Part shown: positions 59,863 to 64,000 of the stretch, one piece after another
Layout: the number at the start of each line of letters is the position of its first letter
Numbering within the stretch: position 1 is the stretch's first letter
From: Castellaniella sp034675905
GTDB taxonomy: Bacteria; Pseudomonadota; Gammaproteobacteria; Burkholderiales; Burkholderiaceae_B
Direction: 5' to 3'
Length of the DNA: 64,000 nt
Assembly (NCBI RefSeq): GCF_034675905.1
Contig: NZ_JAUCCV010000002.1
Span: 558,001-622,000, forward strand
Translations under genes and position numbers: made by a program
Notes under the pieces: model-generated
Told to the model about the DNA's origin: nothing
Databases searched by the model: none
Seen by the model: the letters and a program-made list of their open reading frames with translations, nothing else

Positions 59863-61536
59863 TCAGGCACCTGCAATCGCCTGAATTTCAGGCTGAGACT
59901 TACGTTTATGCAACAAGGCGGGACCCACGCGGTTTCGGCCATAGCGCAGCGCCATCTGCACGAAGTGCACGGCAAAGACCAGGTGACCCAGCGTCATCAG
60001 GGTGCCGCCCAGCGTGCGAGCTTCCAGATACGGCATCGTGACCAGCACAGAATCCATGAAGGGCCGGGCGGCATCCAGCATGGCCAGGCCTTGCAGCCAG
60101 CCGCCGATGGACAGGCCGATGATGTAGACCATCATGCCGATGAACACCAGCCAGAAGTGCACGATGATGAGCTTCGGATGCGGCCATTCCCAGGACATGA
60201 CGCGCGGCATCACGAAATAGATGGCGCCGAACATGACGATGGAGAAGAAGGCATACAGCCCCAGGTGGGCGTGCGCCACGGTGAAGTGCGTGAAGTGCGC
60301 CACGCGGCTGACGCTGCGCAGGGCCTCGAAGGAGCCTTCGAAGGAACTGACCGTATACATCATGGCGCCCAGCACGATGAAGCGCAGCGTAGGCGAGTAG
60401 TACATGGTCTTGAAATGGCCGCGCATCGTCAAATGCTGGTTCACCGAAAAGGCCAGCACCGGGATGATCATCATCATCGACTGGACGATGGACAGCGACA
60501 CCAGCCAGTGCGGCACCGGGCCGCCCACCAGGTGGTGACCGCCGACCTGGCCGTAAAAGAACGCCAGCGCCCAGAAACCGATCAGGGACAGGTTGTAGGA
60601 CTGGATCGGGCGACCGATGATCTTGGGCAGGAAGTAGTACACCGAGGCCAGGGCGATCGGGGTGTAGTACAGACCCAGCACGTTATGGCCGAACCACCAG
60701 TTCATGGTGGCCTGCTCGACACCGAAGTGGACACCGGGGACTTTACCGACCAGATACAGCACCGGGAACCAGAACAGCGCGGCGCCCATGTACCAGATCG
60801 AAACATACAGATGATCGACCTTGCGGTTACGCAGCGTGAACACCAGCGGCAGGGCGATCAGCGAACCGCCGATCACCAGCAGGATACTGACCTGCCAGGG
60901 GATTTCCAGCCATTCCAGGCCGTCGTTGATGCCTGCAGCAATCGCGCCCAGGCCTGCAATCAGGCCGGCATTCCACAACATGCAGCCCAGCAGCGCGAAA
61001 CGACCGCCGTACAGGCGGGTTTTCAGCAGACGCGGCAACACCCAGATGGCAATCCCGAAAGCGGCCATCGGGCACCAGCCGTAGGCCACCATATTCAGGT
61101 GCAGCGTCCGGGTGCGGCCAAAGGTCAGCCAGGCGTAGTCCGTCAGGAATTCTGGGCTGTGCAGCTTGATCGAGCTGATCAGACCAAAGGTCGATGCAGC
61201 GACCAGCCAGACGATGGCACAGGCCAGGAAGACGAAGGTCACATAGGCGGTGGACTGGTCAGCCTCCATGCGCTCGGTCAGTTCCGCCTTGAGCTTTTCA
61301 GCCAGCGAGGGGTCGATGACGGCCTTGCCGCCGTCGGTGACGACCTGCTGCAAGCCAGCCCGCTGTTCGGGCGTGGCGGAAGGGTCTTCAACGTGGCCGA
61401 TTTCGCCGGTTGAAAAGATCACCCCCGCAGCCGCAGGGTTGTCGTCGAACATGTTCCGTCGCAGGGACCAGATAAAAATACCCAGCCCGGTCACGGACAT
61501 GATAAAGGTCAGAAGTAGTACGGTGACGGTATCCAC
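59863..61536 (-). CDS. ccoN: cbb3-type oxidase catalytic subunit CcoN with a CcoS-like N-terminal extension
   Basis: This is the haem-copper oxidase subunit I of the cbb3 type (about 557 residues). It has a dozen helices with the expected His ligands, for example GRTRTLHLNMVAYGW, WWFGHNVLGLY, GGHHLVGGPVPHW and FTHFTVAHAHLGLYAF. Residues 1-30 form an extra helix ending GIFIWSLRRNMFDD, very like the assembly protein CcoS. About 65 hydrophilic residues follow before normal CcoN begins (AYVTFVFLACAIVWLVA). The start is GTG 61536 with GGAAGC upstream. An earlier TTG at 61602 is possible. Confidence 0.94.
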   Translation of the reverse strand: MDTVTVLLLTFIMSVTGLGIFIWSLRRNMFDDNPAAAGVIFSTGEIGHVEDPSATPEQRAGLQQVVTDGGKAVIDPSLAEKLKAELTERMEADQSTAYVTFVFLACAIVWLVAASTFGLISSIKLHSPEFLTDYAWLTFGRTRTLHLNMVAYGWCPMAAFGIAIWVLPRLLKTRLYGGRFALLGCMLWNAGLIAGLGAIAAGINDGLEWLEIPWQVSILLVIGGSLIALPLVFTLRNRKVDHLYVSIWYMGAALFWFPVLYLVGKVPGVHFGVEQATMNWWFGHNVLGLYYTPIALASVYYFLPKIIGRPIQSYNLSLIGFWALAFFYGQVGGHHLVGGPVPHWLVSLSIVQSMMMIIPVLAFSVNQHLTMRGHFKTMYYSPTLRFIVLGAMMYTVSSFEGSFEALRSVSRVAHFTHFTVAHAHLGLYAFFSIVMFGAIYFVMPRVMSWEWPHPKLIIVHFWLVFIGMMVYIIGLSIGGWLQGLAMLDAARPFMDSVLVTMPYLEARTLGGTLMTLGHLVFAVHFVQMALRYGRNRVGPALLHKRKSQPEIQAIAGA

Positions 61537-61620
61537 AGCGCTTCCAGTGAAGGACAATTGACGCTCGAGCGCGGATAAAATCCGGGGCTCGGCAGCCGAC
61601 AATTGTAGCGTTAGTTTTGA

Positions 61621-61648
61621 TTTATGATAAATCTACGGTTTAGATCAA
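61621..61648 (-). promoter_or_regulatory. Possible ccoN promoter
   Basis: On the minus strand TTGATC (61648-61643), 16 bases and CATAAA (61626-61621) could be a sigma-70 promoter in the 209-bp gap between osmC and ccoN. TTGAT (61648-61644) and ATCAA (61621-61617) are FNR half-sites but are not spaced as a full FNR box. Oxygen regulation is therefore uncertain. Confidence 0.35.
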
Positions 61649-61745
61649 GAAGGATAAACCCCCATACGGAGCAAGGGTTTCCGACCGTTCTGACGATGAC
61701 TGTCATAGCAACATAATCAGGGAAAACCCTAGGAAACACACGATC

Positions 61746-62168
61746 ATGGAATGCACCCTCGACTGGCAAGGCCCGGATGGCATGCTGTTCATTTCACGCA
61801 CCGGCAGCGGACACGTCCTGGCGATGGATGGCGCCCCGGATGGCGGCGGCCAGAATCTGGCGGCACGCCCGATGGAGACTGTCCTGACCGGCGCCGGCGG
61901 CTGCGCCGCCTACGATGTCGTGCTGATCCTGAAGCGCGGCCGCCATGCCATCACCGGCTGCCGGGTCAAGCTGACCGCTGAACGCGCCGATACGGAACCC
62001 AAAGTTTTCACCCGCATCCATTTCGCCTTTCAGGTCACGGGCCGGGATCTGCCTGCCGCTGCCGTCGAACGCGCGGTGGAACTGTCGCACACGAAATATT
62101 GTTCCGCCGTGGCCATGCTGGAAAAGACGGCGACGATCACACATTCAGTAGAGATCATCGCCGCCTGA
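61746..62168 (+). CDS. OsmC-family protein, YhfA-like
   Basis: This 140-residue protein of the OsmC/Ohr superfamily carries the two redox-active cysteines in GAGGCAAYDVVLILKR (about 53) and HTKYCSAVAMLEK (about 119). The opening LFISRTGSGHVLAMDG and the acidic MET-box ARPMETVLTG fit the YhfA subgroup rather than OsmC or Ohr. YhfA proteins are thought to act on peroxides or as redox proteins, but the substrate is unknown. It is divergent from ccoN and converges with thyA (6-bp gap). Confidence 0.9.
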   Translation: MECTLDWQGPDGMLFISRTGSGHVLAMDGAPDGGGQNLAARPMETVLTGAGGCAAYDVVLILKRGRHAITGCRVKLTAERADTEPKVFTRIHFAFQVTGRDLPAAAVERAVELSHTKYCSAVAMLEKTATITHSVEIIAA

Positions 62169-62174
62169 CAGGCG

Positions 62175-63167
62175 CTACACCGCCATCGGCGCCGTCAGCG
62201 GCGGGTGGTGCCGATAGCCTTCCAGTACGAAGTCGCCGGGCTCCACGCGATCCAGCCATTCCGGCGCATAGACGCCGGTGTCGGCATAGGCGGGGATGCG
62301 GTCCGACAGGCGCAATTGCGGCGCCGGGTACGGATCGCGGCGCAGCTGTTCGCGCAGCATGTCGACATGCGTCTCATAGATATGCGCATCGCCGATGAAA
62401 TACGTGAACCAGCGTGGCGTATAGCCCGTCAGCTTGGCCATCAGATGCGTCAGGGCAGCGCCTTCGGTCAGATTGAAGGGCGTCCCCAGACCGACGTCAT
62501 TGCTGCGGATGTACAGGCACAGGGATAGTTCACGCGTCGTCGGGTTGGCTAGAAACTGGTACAGCAGATGGCACGGCGGCAAGGCCATTTCTTCGATCTG
62601 CGCCCAGTTCCAGCCATGAAACAGAATACGGCGGCTGCCGGGGTCGTTCATCAGGGTGTCCAGGCACTGCCGCAACTGGTCCACTGCCTTGTACAGCACA
62701 GCCTGGCGGGCCTTGCCGTTGCCAGCAGGGTCTGCCACCACGCCGACCTGCCGGTAGCCGCGCGCCTGCGCATCGATCATCTGCGCGGCGCTACGCGGTT
62801 GATCCAGGTCGATCAGCTTGTAGGCCGGCCACTGGCGCCACTGCACGCCATAGACGGGCCCCAGATCATCGGGACCGTCGCGCCAGGGGCTGGCCAGCCA
62901 GGCCTGGTTTTCATTGGCGTTCTGATCCCAGACGCGGCAGCCCAGGGCGCGAAAATCCGCCGCGCTGTCGGCCGCCCGCAAAAACCCGACCAGCTCGCCG
63001 ATGGCCGACTTGAACGCCAAGCGCTTGGTCGTGACAGCCGGGAAGCCTTTGCTCAAGTCGAAACGCAGGCAGGCGCCGGGCAGGCTGAGCGTGCGCACCC
63101 CCGTGCGGTTGTCCTGCCAGGATCCCTGATCAAAAATCGACTGCACCAGGTCCAGATACGCCCTCAT
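62175..63167 (-). CDS. thyA: Thymidylate synthase
   Basis: This 330-residue enzyme methylates dUMP to dTMP using methylene-tetrahydrofolate. The catalytic Cys is in EMALPPCHLLYQF, preceded by the Arg region DPGSRRILFHGWN. The folate and dUMP motifs SNDVGLGTPFNL and YFIGDAHIYETHVDML are present. It is about 65 residues longer than E. coli ThyA, the extra being in the small-domain insert (about 90-150), a form seen in related bacteria. ATG 63167 overlaps the stop of the CitE-like gene (ATGA). Confidence 0.96.
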   Translation of the reverse strand: MRAYLDLVQSIFDQGSWQDNRTGVRTLSLPGACLRFDLSKGFPAVTTKRLAFKSAIGELVGFLRAADSAADFRALGCRVWDQNANENQAWLASPWRDGPDDLGPVYGVQWRQWPAYKLIDLDQPRSAAQMIDAQARGYRQVGVVADPAGNGKARQAVLYKAVDQLRQCLDTLMNDPGSRRILFHGWNWAQIEEMALPPCHLLYQFLANPTTRELSLCLYIRSNDVGLGTPFNLTEGAALTHLMAKLTGYTPRWFTYFIGDAHIYETHVDMLREQLRRDPYPAPQLRLSDRIPAYADTGVYAPEWLDRVEPGDFVLEGYRHHPPLTAPMAV

Positions 63168-63988
63168 GCCGAGCGCATCCGGTACAGATTGCCGCGTTCC
63201 AGCACGCGCCGGGCGCTTTCGATCACCGGCAGATCCACCATGCGGCCATCCAGGCGGAACGCATATTCCCCGGTACTGTCCGCATGATCGACCACGCGCT
63301 GCGCCCAATCGAGTTCCTCGGGCAGCGGCTGATACACCTGATGCACGACCGGCACCTGCTTGGGATGAATGCACAGCATGCCGCCGAATCCCATGTCGCG
63401 GGCCAGCACGGCGGTACGTTCCAGGCCCTCGAGATCAGAAAAGTCGGCGTAGATCGTATCGACCGGATCGGCCAGCCCGTGCATGCGGCTGGCCTGCAAA
63501 ATCTGGAAGCGCACCTGATCCAGGATCCGCTGGGCGCCTTCTGTGCGCGGCCGGGTGCCGAATTCCACCATCAGGTCCAGGATTCCGAACGTCAGGCGCA
63601 CTACCCCGTTGGCGCCGGCGATATCGTCCAGCACCCGCAGGCCCTGGGCGGACTCGATGGCCGGGATCAAGGGCTTGCCGGCGCCGGAGACCGTGTAGAC
63701 GTGCTCTGCCGCCTGGGCCTTGGGCAGCACGATGCCGGCCACGGCGGACAGTTCACGGCACATGGCCAGATCGTCGTCGAACCAAGGCGTCGAGCCATCG
63801 TTGATCCGCACCCACAAACGATCCTGGGGATGTTCGGCCGCGTAACGGACCAAGGCATCCCGCGCGGTGGATTTATCATCAGGCGCCACGGAGTCTTCCA
63901 GGTCGACGATGACGACATCCGCGCCGCTGGCGATGGCCTTGGGAAAGCGATCCGGTCGGTTGGCCGGCACGAACAGCGCACTGCGCAT
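63164..63988 (-). CDS. CitE/HpcH-family CoA-ester lyase
   Basis: This 274-residue TIM-barrel protein belongs to the HpcH/HpaI/CitE superfamily. Motifs are MRSALFVPANRPDRFPKA, the metal-binding DVVIVDLEDSVAPDDKS with conserved Glu and Asp, VRINDGSTPWFDDDLA, IPAIESAQGL and CIHPKQVPVV. Stand-alone CitE-like lyases cleave (methyl)malyl-CoA or citramalyl-CoA rather than citrate. No citrate lyase partner genes are nearby. The start is ATG 63988, 12 bases from the window end. It overlaps thyA, a pairing with no evident metabolic logic. Confidence 0.9.
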   Translation of the reverse strand: MRSALFVPANRPDRFPKAIASGADVVIVDLEDSVAPDDKSTARDALVRYAAEHPQDRLWVRINDGSTPWFDDDLAMCRELSAVAGIVLPKAQAAEHVYTVSGAGKPLIPAIESAQGLRVLDDIAGANGVVRLTFGILDLMVEFGTRPRTEGAQRILDQVRFQILQASRMHGLADPVDTIYADFSDLEGLERTAVLARDMGFGGMLCIHPKQVPVVHQVYQPLPEELDWAQRVVDHADSTGEYAFRLDGRMVDLPVIESARRVLERGNLYRMRSA

Positions 63989-64000
63989 CAAAGTGTCATG

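Noticed and set aside
61615..61650. FNR/Anr box before ccoN
   Set aside because: Only isolated TTGAT and ATCAA half-sites exist, more than 20 bp apart. The required TTGAT-N4-ATCAA spacing is missing.

Overview
The window looks like a chromosomal segment of a GC-rich betaproteobacterium of the order Burkholderiales, most likely family Alcaligenaceae (Bordetella, Achromobacter, Castellaniella and Pusillimonas relatives). This is inferred from the Bug/TctC-type tripartite tricarboxylate transporter, the lolB-ispE-tRNA(Gln)-prs-rplY-pth-ychF housekeeping order, and a GC-rich palindromic intergenic repeat of a style common in Burkholderiales. No phage, insertion sequence or CRISPR array was seen.

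Layout. 1-563: a ParD/ParE toxin-antitoxin pair. 577-2629: glutathione-dependent formaldehyde oxidation (fghA, adhC). 2860-10896: a seven-gene minus-strand operon for uptake and breakdown of an unidentified sugar acid: TctC, TctB, TctA, a PdxA2-like dehydrogenase, a rhamnonate-dehydratase-like enolase-superfamily enzyme, an AraD1/GguC-type FAH-fold protein and 2-oxoglutarate semialdehyde dehydrogenase. A divergent GbpR-like LysR gene follows. 11963-16348: thiolase plus a fused enoyl-CoA hydratase/3-hydroxyacyl-CoA dehydrogenase, with a divergent LysR regulator. 16636-19844: htpG and an MscS-type channel. 20056-28958: signalling (two tandem chemoreceptors, a TRIC-family channel, a frame-interrupted BvgS/Roc-like hybrid kinase and a REC-EAL phosphodiesterase). 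29192-42695: mostly housekeeping (LysE exporter, miaE, ychF, CPBP protease, pth, rplY, prs, tRNA-Gln, ispE, lolB, a TPR lipoprotein-pathway neighbour, mutM, RidA, a GlcD-like FAD oxidoreductase, phosphomannomutase). 42715-52295: a polysaccharide cluster predicted to make UDP-GalNAcA (TviB/WbpA and TviC/WbpP), with a WecA/MraY-type initiating transferase, an MviN-like flippase and glycosyltransferases, one of which is a two-domain GT4-GT4 fusion. 52374-56153: gabD with a divergent IclR regulator, then gltS. 56662-61536: coq7, a membrane protein of unknown function, SCO, a monohaem cytochrome c, ccoO and ccoN. 61746-63988: OsmC-like protein, thyA, and a CitE-like lyase.

Most interesting points. 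(i) The 508-bp gap between gltS and coq7 holds a candidate minus-strand small RNA. It has its own promoter, three hairpins, an anti-Shine-Dalgarno sequence displayed in a hairpin loop, and a UUCG-capped terminator. (ii) CcoN carries an N-terminal extension resembling the assembly factor CcoS, in a reduced cbb3 operon whose only extra cytochrome has one haem motif. (iii) The hybrid kinase is split by a frame change at a G6 tract, reminiscent of bvgS phase variation. (iv) A tandem intergenic repeat occurs at two convergent gene ends, and its stem differs by compensatory changes. (v) A well-matched sigma-32 promoter for htpG has the stop codon of the upstream mscS-type gene inside its -35 element.
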